Of a stretch of 64,000 bases of DNA, positions 1-7,382 are shown piece after piece. Each line of letters starts with the position of its first letter. Position 1 is the first letter of the stretch. Under the pieces are notes generated by a model, which searched no databases, was not told where the DNA came from, and saw only the letters and a list, made by a program, of their open reading frames with translations. The position numbers and the translations under genes are program-made. The stretch spans positions 3,596,001 through 3,660,000 of the forward strand of contig NZ_OZ253579.1 in NCBI RefSeq assembly GCF_965263005.1. The letters are read 5' to 3'. The stretch is from Rariloculus sp965263005 (GTDB lineage Bacteria; Pseudomonadota; Gammaproteobacteria; Steroidobacterales; Rariloculaceae).

Positions 1-2
1 GG

Positions 3-1610
3 GACCTTTCGATGCGTCAGCTTTGCGACCTCGAGCTGCTTTTGAACGGCGCGTTTTCTCCGCTCGACGGTTTTTTGGGGGGGCAGGATTACGACCGTGT
101 CCTAGCCGACATGCGGCTTTCGAGCGGCGTATTCTGGCCGATGCCGATTACGCTCGACGTGGATGAGCGCTTCGCCGCGCCGCTCAGGGAAGGCGACACG
201 ATCGCACTCAGAGACGCCGAGGGTGTGCTGATCGCAACGATGGAGATCTCGAGTATCTTTCGTCCGGACAAGGAGCGCGAAGCGCGAGCGGTATTCGATA
301 CCGTCGACGACACGCATCCGGGCGTGAACTACCTGTTGAATCGTACGCACGGCGTTTATCTCGGCGGCCGGCTGAAGGGCATCGAGCCGCCGACGCACTA
401 CGACTTCAAGCACTTGCGCGACGATCCGCAAGAGTTGCGCGACCGCTTCAGGAAGCTCGGCTGGCGTCGGGTCGTTGCGTTTCAGACGCGAAATCCAATG
501 CACCGCGCGCATCAGGAGCTCACGTTTCGTGCGGCGAAGGAAGCCGAGGCCAACCTGCTGATCCACCCGGTCGTCGGGATGACGCAGCCGGGCGACGTGG
601 ATCATTTCACGCGCGTGCGTTGCTATGAGCATCTGTTGGCGCACTACCCTGAGCAGACGACGATGCTGAGCCTGCTGCCGCTCGCCATGAGGATGGCCGG
701 ACCGCGCGAAGCGGCCTGGCACGCGCTGATCCGCAAGAATTTCGGCTGCACGCACTTCATCGTAGGCCGCGACCACGCGGGTCCCGGAGCGGGACGCGAC
801 GGCAAACCCTTTTATGGCCCCTACGACGCGCAGAAGCTCATGACCGAGTACGAGAAAGAGCTCGATATCACGATGGTGCCGTTCAAGAACGTGGTCTATG
901 TCGAGGATCGGGCACGATACCTGCCGCAGGACGAGATCAAGGACGGTACGCGCACGCTCAATATCTCAGGTACCGAGCTCAGACGCCGGCTGCGCGACGG
1001 ACTGGATATCCCGGACTGGTTTTCGTTTCCCGATGTCGTCGCCGAGCTCAGGCGCACGCACCCGCCCCGGCACCGGCAGGGATTCACGGTGTTCTTTACG
1101 GGGCTCTCAGGCTCCGGCAAGTCGACGGCCGCCAACGCCCTCATGGTCAAGCTCATGGAAATGGGCGGACGGCCCGTGTCCGTGCTCGACGGCGACGTTG
1201 TGCGCAAGCATCTTTCGAGCGAGCTCGGGTTTTCCAAGGAGCACCGCGACCTCAACATTCTGAGGATCGGCTATGTCGCGAGCGAGATCACAAAGAACGG
1301 CGGAATTGCTATCTGCGCGCCGATTGCACCCTATGCCGAGACGCGCCGGCGGGTTCGGGAAATGATCGAGCCGCACGGAGGCTTCATCGAAATTCATGTC
1401 GCTACACCGCTTGAAGTATGCGAGCAGCGCGACCGCAAGGGCCTTTATGCGAAAGCGCGTGCGGGTCTGATCCAGGGATTCACCGGCATCAGCGACCCTT
1501 ACGAAATCCCGGAGAATCCCGAGATTTCGGTCGACACGTCCGATCTGACGCCGGATCTTGTCGCGCATCGCATCATCATCAAACTCGAGAGCGTCGGCTT
1601 CATCCGCTAA
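3..1610 (+). CDS. Bifunctional sulfate adenylyltransferase / adenylylsulfate kinase (5' end outside window)
   Basis: Activates sulfate to APS and phosphorylates it to PAPS, the first two steps of assimilation. Counting from the methionine at base 12, the sulfurylase half shows QTRNPMHRAH at residues 158-167 and GRDHAGPG at 252-259. The kinase half begins near residue 360 with the P-loop GLSGSGKST at 364-372. The frame is open back to base 3 and reads D-L-S before that methionine, and family members have more sequence N-terminal to RQLCDLELL, so the true start lies upstream of the window. Sulfite reductase genes follow at 3.7-6.1 kb. No APS or PAPS reductase is seen here. Family known; start truncated. 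Confidence 0.95.
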   Translation, partial: DLSMRQLCDLELLLNGAFSPLDGFLGGQDYDRVLADMRLSSGVFWPMPITLDVDERFAAPLREGDTIALRDAEGVLIATMEISSIFRPDKEREARAVFDTVDDTHPGVNYLLNRTHGVYLGGRLKGIEPPTHYDFKHLRDDPQELRDRFRKLGWRRVVAFQTRNPMHRAHQELTFRAAKEAEANLLIHPVVGMTQPGDVDHFTRVRCYEHLLAHYPEQTTMLSLLPLAMRMAGPREAAWHALIRKNFGCTHFIVGRDHAGPGAGRDGKPFYGPYDAQKLMTEYEKELDITMVPFKNVVYVEDRARYLPQDEIKDGTRTLNISGTELRRRLRDGLDIPDWFSFPDVVAELRRTHPPRHRQGFTVFFTGLSGSGKSTAANALMVKLMEMGGRPVSVLDGDVVRKHLSSELGFSKEHRDLNILRIGYVASEITKNGGIAICAPIAPYAETRRRVREMIEPHGGFIEIHVATPLEVCEQRDRKGLYAKARAGLIQGFTGISDPYEIPENPEISVDTSDLTPDLVAHRIIIKLESVGFIR

Positions 1611-1675
1611 CGCGGGAAGAGGGCCGGAACAGCGGGCCGGGCCGCAGCGCCCGCCATGGGAACTGCCCGTGGGGG

Positions 1676-2887
1676 CTACTCGTAGCGCAGCGCCTCGATC
1701 GGGTCGAGCCGGGCCGCGCGCCGCGCAGGCCAGATGCCGAAAAACAGGCCGACGCCGACGCTGAAGGCCGACGCCAGTCCGATCGACTCCGGGGACACGA
1801 AAGTTTCCCATCCGGCAAACCTGGAAAGCAGCGACGCGGCGCCGGTGCCGAGACCCACGCCGAGCAGCCCGCCAAGTACGCACAGCGTGACCGATTCGAC
1901 GAGGAACTGCATCAGAATCGTGCCCCGCGTGGCGCCAAGCGCCATGCGAATACCGATCTCGCGCGTTCTTTCGGTCACACTGACAAGCATGATGTTCATG
2001 ATCCCGATGCCCCCGACGAGCAGGCTCACGCCGGCGATGCTGGCCAGAAGCGCCGTGAACGTCTGCTGCGCCTCCTGCTGGGTATCGAGGAATTCCCGCC
2101 GGTCGACGATGGCAAAGTCGTTCGGCTGGCCCGGCAGAATCTTGTGCTCGCGACGAAGCACCCGCTCGATATCGACCATCGCGCGCTCGAGCTGGACGTC
2201 ATCGCGGACTCGCGCACTGATGTTCTCGAGTTCCTCGCGGCCGAACAGGCGCTGCTCGGCCGTGCGCAACGGTACGAACGCCATATTGTCGGGACTGCGG
2301 TTGCCGAACCCGCCGCCGATGCTCTCGATGATGCCGATAACCTTGAACGGCTGACTATTGACCGACACAGGAGCCCCCAGGAGCGTTCCGATATCCGCTT
2401 CGAGGTCCGCCGGCACATCGGCGCCGAGCACGATCACGCGGCGTCTCTCCTCGTCCTCTGCGGTCGTAAAGAATCGCCCTGCTGCGAGGCCGTAGTTGAA
2501 GACTTCGCTATATTCGGCCGTCGTGCCGGTGACCCGTACATTGGTATTGTTGTTGCCGAACTTGAGCTGGCCGCGACCCTGGGTCTCGGGGACGACCGCA
2601 TCGAGGTAAGTCGCGTCGGCCTGCAGGGCGAACGCGTCATCGATCTTGAGCGTTTGCTGATCCCGGGACACGCCTCGGGTCAAAAACCGGGAAGCGTTGA
2701 CTGTCAGAATGTTGGAGCCCAACGCCGCGATCTGGTCGTCTATTCGCTTTTGCGCGCCGGCGCCGGCCGCGAGCATCGTGATCACCGCGCCCACGCCGAT
2801 GATGATTCCGAGCATTGTGAGCATCGCCCGAAACAGGTTTGCATGGATCGACTGCAACGACACGCGAATGATCTCGCCGAACAGCAT
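1676..2887 (-). CDS. MacB/FtsX-type ABC transporter permease
   Basis: A 403-residue inner-membrane permease of the MacB class. It has an N-terminal membrane segment around residues 20-45, a large periplasmic core (about 46-270) and three C-terminal membrane helices, the first carrying GGIGIMNIMLVSVTERTREI, the conserved FtsX signature. It ends with a typical LDPIEALRYE tail. Such permeases work with a separate ATPase and a periplasmic adaptor in efflux or in lipoprotein and peptide handling. Neither partner is encoded next to it here. It converges with the sulfate activation gene, 65 bp away. Substrate cannot be predicted. Confidence 0.9.
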   Translation of the reverse strand: MLFGEIIRVSLQSIHANLFRAMLTMLGIIIGVGAVITMLAAGAGAQKRIDDQIAALGSNILTVNASRFLTRGVSRDQQTLKIDDAFALQADATYLDAVVPETQGRGQLKFGNNNTNVRVTGTTAEYSEVFNYGLAAGRFFTTAEDEERRRVIVLGADVPADLEADIGTLLGAPVSVNSQPFKVIGIIESIGGGFGNRSPDNMAFVPLRTAEQRLFGREELENISARVRDDVQLERAMVDIERVLRREHKILPGQPNDFAIVDRREFLDTQQEAQQTFTALLASIAGVSLLVGGIGIMNIMLVSVTERTREIGIRMALGATRGTILMQFLVESVTLCVLGGLLGVGLGTGAASLLSRFAGWETFVSPESIGLASAFSVGVGLFFGIWPARRAARLDPIEALRYE

Positions 2888-3676
2888 CTGCGCCCACTCC
2901 TCGTAGCCGAATCAAACCGTAATAGTCAACCGGCGGTGGTCCCGGGTCAAGCGCCTGACCTGAACTTTCCTATAGCAGACGGTTCGTTGCCACCCGCCGT
3001 GGGCTCGTATAGATTGGTCCTCGAAGAATGAAGCCTCGCGCCATGACGTATTCGCCGATACGATGACTCTCCGCGAACAAGTCGAGCAACTGTTGCCGGG
3101 ATGGAAACGCTGGTACCCGAGCCTGTTCGACGCCGCAACGGACCTGGGTCTGCTCCGGGCCCGGATCTGTTCGCCCGATTCGCTCCTGCTCAGCAAACGG
3201 CACGCGCAGATTCGAAGCGCGGCCGAAGCCGCTCATCGCAAGCAATGGGGTGGGACCGAGGGATGAGCGTCCGCCACTGAGGCCGACAGCCGCAAGTCCG
3301 GACCGAGCAGGCGCCCATGTGCGGGCCATTCCCGAACGGACCGACAGGGCACGCGAATACACTTGCAAACACCCATAGTGTCAATGTGTTTTCAACAACG
3401 TTATCCCCAGAAATTGTGGATTGTTTGCGTGCGGCCAGGTGCCCTGTCCCGCAGTTGACTTCGGATTCAGCATGAGCGGAACGTGTCAGTACAAGGCGCG
3501 CTCGGAGTCGAGTTCGGCGCGGCGTCCCGCCGTCGATCTTCAGGCCGGAGCCGCTCCTTCTTAGTTTTCCTTATATCCTTTTGCGGCATTCGTCTATGCG
3601 CAGTCCCGGGTCGGGGGTATACAATGTGCGGTTCTGAGCATGTCGCGCTGATGTGCGCCACAGTCAGGTGTCGTTG
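2888..3676. other. Intergenic stretch without a convincing gene
   Basis: About 790 bases between the permease and the DUF2849 gene. A 67-codon frame at 3063-3266 (+) starts with MTLREQVEQL and has plausible amphipathic content, but it lacks a clear ribosome binding site and I recognise no homologue, so it is not called. An AT-richer patch at about 3385-3430 contains TTATCCCCA followed by TGTGGATTG, resembling degenerate DnaA boxes. The end at about 3595-3676 probably carries the promoter of the sulfite reduction operon. Confidence 0.4.
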
Positions 3677-3973
3677 ATGCCACATATGATCATCGCCAAT
3701 CGGCTCGTTGACGGTCTCACGGTTTTTCTCGGCGACCGGCAGCGCTGGGCGGAAGCGATCGAAGACGGCGTGGTCATCGATGACGACGCGGACACGGAGC
3801 AACTCCTGTCGCTCGCGAAGATCGACGAGAAGAACTGCATTGTTATCGATCCGTATCTCATCGAAGTGACGATCGAAGACGGTCAGCCGCGTCCGTCCGT
3901 ATACAGGGAAGCAATACGCGCTTTCGGCCCGACCGTTCGAACCGAGCTGATGGCGGCCGGCGGCAGCGAGTAG
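3677..3973 (+). CDS. DUF2849 family protein
   Basis: A small acidic cytoplasmic protein of about 98 residues matching DUF2849, which is typically encoded just upstream of an assimilatory sulfite/nitrite reductase in proteobacteria. The ATG at 3677 (MPHMIIANRL) is preferred because homologues begin just before the I-x-N-x-L-x-D-G segment; an in-frame start further upstream is possible. It ends 5 bp before the reductase gene and is surely co-transcribed with it. Its molecular role in sulfite reduction is not established. Confidence 0.8.
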   Translation: MPHMIIANRLVDGLTVFLGDRQRWAEAIEDGVVIDDDADTEQLLSLAKIDEKNCIVIDPYLIEVTIEDGQPRPSVYREAIRAFGPTVRTELMAAGGSE

Positions 3974-3978
3974 AACCG

Positions 3979-5643
3979 ATGTACCGCTACGACGAATTCG
4001 ACCACAAATTGGTTGCCGAGCGAGTCTCGCAATTCCGCCGCCAGGTCGAGCGGCGCCTGTCGGGCGAGCTCAACGAGGATCAGTTCAAGCCGCTGCGCCT
4101 GATGAACGGGCTTTATCTGCAGCTTCACGCCTACATGCTTCGTGTCAACGTCCCGTACGGCACGTTGACTTCCCGGCAGATGCGGAAGTTTGCGCACATC
4201 GCGAGAACCTACGATCGCGGCTTCGGTCATTTCACGACTCGGCAGAACATCCAGTACAACTGGGTCAAGCTCGAGGACACGGCCGACATTCTGGCCGAAC
4301 TCGCCGAAGTCGAAGTGACCGCAATACAGTCTTCGGGCAATTGCGTGCGCAACATCACGTCGGATCAGTACGCGGGCCGGGCGAAGGACGAGCTTGCCGA
4401 TCCGCGCCTGTATTGCGAGCTCCTCCGGCAGTACTCGGTACTTCATCCGGAATTCTCCTACCTGCCGAGAAAGTTCAAGATCGCGGTCACAGGCTCACCG
4501 AACGACCGCGCCGCGGTCGCCGTGCACGATATCGGCTTGCGGATGCACGCGAATGACGCGGGCGAAATGGGATTCGAGGCACTCGTCGGCGGCGGGTTGG
4601 GCCGAACGCCCTATATCGGTAAGACGATTCGCGACTGGGTAGCGCCCGAGCACCTGCTGTCGTATGTCGAAGCGATACTGCGCGTCTACAACATGCACGG
4701 GCGCCGCGACAACATTCACAAGGCGCGGATCAAGATCATCGTCAACCAGATGGGGATCGACAGATATCGCGAGCTCGTCGACGCGGAATGGGAGCGCATC
4801 AAGGACAGCGCCTTGCACGTCCCGCGCGCGGAGATCGATCGCATCGAGGCGTACTTCGCGCCGCCCGAGTATGAAGATCTCGAAGAATCGTCATCCGAAC
4901 TCGACACACTGCGGCGCGCCGATGCCGAATTCGACCGCTGGATGAGCAGCAACGTCGCCGAGCACAAGATGCCCGGTTACGCGATCGTCAACCTGTCGCT
5001 CAAGGCTCCCGGCAAGGCGCCCGGCGACATCACCGCTGACGACATGGACGCCGTCGCCGACCTGGCCGATCGCTACAGCCTTGACGAGATCAGGGTCAGC
5101 CATCGCCAGAATCTGGTGTTTGTCGACGTCAGGCAGACGGACCTTCATGCCTTATGGCAAGCGCTCGCAGCACTCGAGCTCGCGACGCCGAACGTCGGAG
5201 CGCTGACCGACATGATTTGCTGCCCGGGACTCGATTTCTGCGCGCTCGCCAATGCGCGTTCGATACCGGTCGCTCAGGACATCAGCCGCCATTTCGTCGA
5301 CGTCGACCGGCTCACCGCGATCGGCAACTTCACGATAAACATATCCGGGTGCATGAATGCCTGCGGCCACCACCACGTCGGGCATATCGGAATTCTCGGC
5401 GTCGACAAGCGCGGCAAGGAGTTCTTCCAGCTTACGCTGGGCGGATCGTCGGATCAGAACGCGTCGCTGGGCGACCGGCTCGGACCCGCTTTGCCGCAGG
5501 CCGACGTGCCCGGAGCGATCCAGAGCATCGTTGAGGCTTACATGGACTTGCGCGAAGACGGCGAGCGGTTCCTCGATACCTACCGGCGAGTGGGCATGGC
5601 GCCGTTCAAGAAAGCTGTGTACGCGATCAGGAAAGCCGCCTGA
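3979..5643 (+). CDS. Sulfite (or nitrite) reductase, siroheme/4Fe-4S hemoprotein
   Basis: A 554-residue hemoprotein that reduces sulfite to sulfide in cysteine synthesis. It has two nitrite/sulfite reductase ferredoxin-like half domains and two catalytic domains. The cluster and siroheme ligands lie in CCPGLDFCALA and SGCMNACGHHH in the C-terminal third. The first half carries the conserved FGHFTTRQNIQYNW and SSGNCVRNI segments. Position between DUF2849 and DUF934 and proximity to sulfate activation favour sulfite over nitrite as substrate. It overlaps the start of the DUF934 gene, a sign of translational coupling. A separate electron donor subunit is not seen here. Confidence 0.92.
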   Translation: MYRYDEFDHKLVAERVSQFRRQVERRLSGELNEDQFKPLRLMNGLYLQLHAYMLRVNVPYGTLTSRQMRKFAHIARTYDRGFGHFTTRQNIQYNWVKLEDTADILAELAEVEVTAIQSSGNCVRNITSDQYAGRAKDELADPRLYCELLRQYSVLHPEFSYLPRKFKIAVTGSPNDRAAVAVHDIGLRMHANDAGEMGFEALVGGGLGRTPYIGKTIRDWVAPEHLLSYVEAILRVYNMHGRRDNIHKARIKIIVNQMGIDRYRELVDAEWERIKDSALHVPRAEIDRIEAYFAPPEYEDLEESSSELDTLRRADAEFDRWMSSNVAEHKMPGYAIVNLSLKAPGKAPGDITADDMDAVADLADRYSLDEIRVSHRQNLVFVDVRQTDLHALWQALAALELATPNVGALTDMICCPGLDFCALANARSIPVAQDISRHFVDVDRLTAIGNFTINISGCMNACGHHHVGHIGILGVDKRGKEFFQLTLGGSSDQNASLGDRLGPALPQADVPGAIQSIVEAYMDLREDGERFLDTYRRVGMAPFKKAVYAIRKAA

Positions 5644-6137
5644 TGAGCCTGGTCAAGGACAACGCGCTCATCGAGGATCCTTTCACGTACGTACCTGAAG
5701 GCGGCGAGATTCCGGCCGACGACCCGGTCATCGTTCACCTCGATCAATGGCGGGCGCACCGCGACAAGCTGTCGCAGCGCGATTCGGCGCTCGGCGTGCG
5801 TCTCAAGAGCGATGAATCCCCGGAGCTGATCGCCGACGATCTCAACTGGCTCGCAGTGGTCGCGCTCGAATTTCCGGCGTTCCGGGATGGCAGGGCCTAC
5901 TCCTACGCGCGCATACTGCGCGAGCGCTACGGCTTCACCGGTGAAGTGCGCGCCGTCGGCGACATCTTGCGCGAGCAACTGCATTTCATGCTGCGAACGG
6001 GCTTCAACGCATTTGAGATCGCAGGCGACGATCCTCTCGGTCAGATCCGCGCCGCGACCGAAGACTTCACGATCTGGTACCAACCGACCGATGACGGCCG
6101 CGCCACGGCACTGCAACGGCGACACCAGGCTGACTGA
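5643..6137 (+). CDS. DUF934 family protein, sulfite reductase accessory
   Basis: A 164-residue protein of the DUF934 family, which is almost always encoded directly behind this type of sulfite reductase and is thought to assist it or to supply electrons. The core LNWLAVVALEFPAFRDGRAY and the YGFTGEVRAVGD segment are typical of the family. The start codon overlaps the TGA of the reductase by one base (TGATG), so translation is coupled. Biochemical role is inferred from context only. Confidence 0.87.
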   Translation: MSLVKDNALIEDPFTYVPEGGEIPADDPVIVHLDQWRAHRDKLSQRDSALGVRLKSDESPELIADDLNWLAVVALEFPAFRDGRAYSYARILRERYGFTGEVRAVGDILREQLHFMLRTGFNAFEIAGDDPLGQIRAATEDFTIWYQPTDDGRATALQRRHQAD

Positions 6138-6175
6138 AGAGGCGCTGCCGCTGTCGGCGGCCGGCAGCAGGGACG

Positions 6176-7213
6176 TCAGTTATTCAGAACGCTGGCCTGA
6201 TTGGCTTCGTGCGCCTCGGTCCAGAGCCCGGCTTCCCTGAAGTAGCGAACGGCGCCCGGATGATAGGGATGCAAATTGTCCGCCGGCACAACGGCTTCGG
6301 CCGTCGTCGTTCTCATCTGTACATAGTCGCGGCGCAACTCTTCCCAGTTCTCGTGAATCGTCTTGATGATTCGATATGCCTCGTCGTCGGTCGTGTGCGT
6401 GCCGGTGTTGAGAAAATCGGCGACCCATGAGACTCGCGTCGGACCTTCGACCCCCGGGGTCGTCGCATCGGGCAGCGCCGTGACGATCCGCACTCCGGGC
6501 ATCGTTTCGGCCAGTCTGGCTTCGTCCTGCCCCATCGTCAGGTAGCGAATTCCACCGGGCAGCGTGGAATCCACCTGCAGGCTCAAGGCCGTGTTGAGTC
6601 CCGTCGGTACCGCGTCGGCGCGGCCCTCAGTCAGCATTCGCATGGCTTCCGGCAAACCCGCAACGGTCATGGGCTCCACATCGTCGACCGTCAAGCCGCC
6701 CGTCGCGAGAATGCCGAGGTGCAGTTGCTCGAGCGCGGCGTTCGCCCGAAAGACCACCACGACGCGCTTGCCGCGCAGATCCTCGATCGCGCGCAGGCCG
6801 GAATCCGCGCGGACCATGTACATGATCCGCAGGGGAAACATCATGCCGAGCAGCCGCAGGTTCGGCATCGCGTCCTGATAGGGCGGCAGACCGCGATATG
6901 CGACATAGGAATCGATGCCGGTGTTCAAACCCAGCGCGATCTCGCCGCGCTGCAACATCGGAAGATATACCGAGGAGCCGGAGAACGGCCTTATCGTCGC
7001 GCGAACACCACGCTCTTCCTGCAGGATCCTGGCCAGGCCTCCCGCAACGGTGAAGGTATGAGTTCCGGCGGGATTCGACGCGATCGTGAGCTGGCCGGTT
7101 TGGCGATCGGCGGGCGAGTCGGCGGCGGGATCTGACGGTGGTCCGCAAGCGGCGAGCACGGCGAACACGGCCCAACAGGCGACCGTGCGCGCAAATTTCT
7201 TGAGCGGCGTCAT
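6176..7213 (-). CDS. TAXI-family TRAP transporter solute-binding lipoprotein
   Basis: A 345-residue periplasmic binding protein of the TAXI type. The lipobox VLAAC puts the lipidated cysteine at residue 23. It is followed by a linker and the TAXI core, including LTIASNPAGTHTFTVAGGLA and GEIALGLNTGIDSYVAY. TAXI proteins normally pair with a fused DctQM permease, but none is encoded here, so this is an orphan receptor or uses a permease elsewhere. It converges with the sulfite reductase operon. Ligand unknown. Confidence 0.9.
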   Translation of the reverse strand: MTPLKKFARTVACWAVFAVLAACGPPSDPAADSPADRQTGQLTIASNPAGTHTFTVAGGLARILQEERGVRATIRPFSGSSVYLPMLQRGEIALGLNTGIDSYVAYRGLPPYQDAMPNLRLLGMMFPLRIMYMVRADSGLRAIEDLRGKRVVVVFRANAALEQLHLGILATGGLTVDDVEPMTVAGLPEAMRMLTEGRADAVPTGLNTALSLQVDSTLPGGIRYLTMGQDEARLAETMPGVRIVTALPDATTPGVEGPTRVSWVADFLNTGTHTTDDEAYRIIKTIHENWEELRRDYVQMRTTTAEAVVPADNLHPYHPGAVRYFREAGLWTEAHEANQASVLNN

Positions 7214-7274
7214 CGGCGCAGACTAACCGAGTTGGAGCCCGGTTGAAACCGTAACGGTCCCGCCGGAGCGATCA

Positions 7275-7382
7275 GCATTGGCCCGTGGCGAAAGTCCCGC
7301 GTCGCACCGAGACCGACGAGGCGCCGGGCCGGCAAGGCGGTCTTCCGCCCCATGCAGCGGGACTTTTGCCGCGGGCTGCTAG
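7275..7382. repeat. Palindromic CTAG element, copy 1 (internally deleted, about 108 bp)
   Basis: Short version of the dispersed element. Its right end GGGACTTTTGCCGCGGGCTG leads into CTAG at 7379-7382, and the TAG there is the stop codon of the lytic transglycosylase (minus strand). The left end (CCCGTGGCGAAAGTCCCGC, from 7282) is intact except for a degenerate outer tetranucleotide. The middle of the element, including the AT-rich apex, is missing and replaced by a small GGCGG-TCTT-CCGCC hairpin. Confidence 0.85.

Noticed and set aside
3385..3430. TTATCCCCA and an inverted TGTGGATTG resembling DnaA boxes
   Set aside because: Only two imperfect boxes, no AT-rich unwinding element, and no dnaA, dnaN or gidA nearby, so an origin is not supported.
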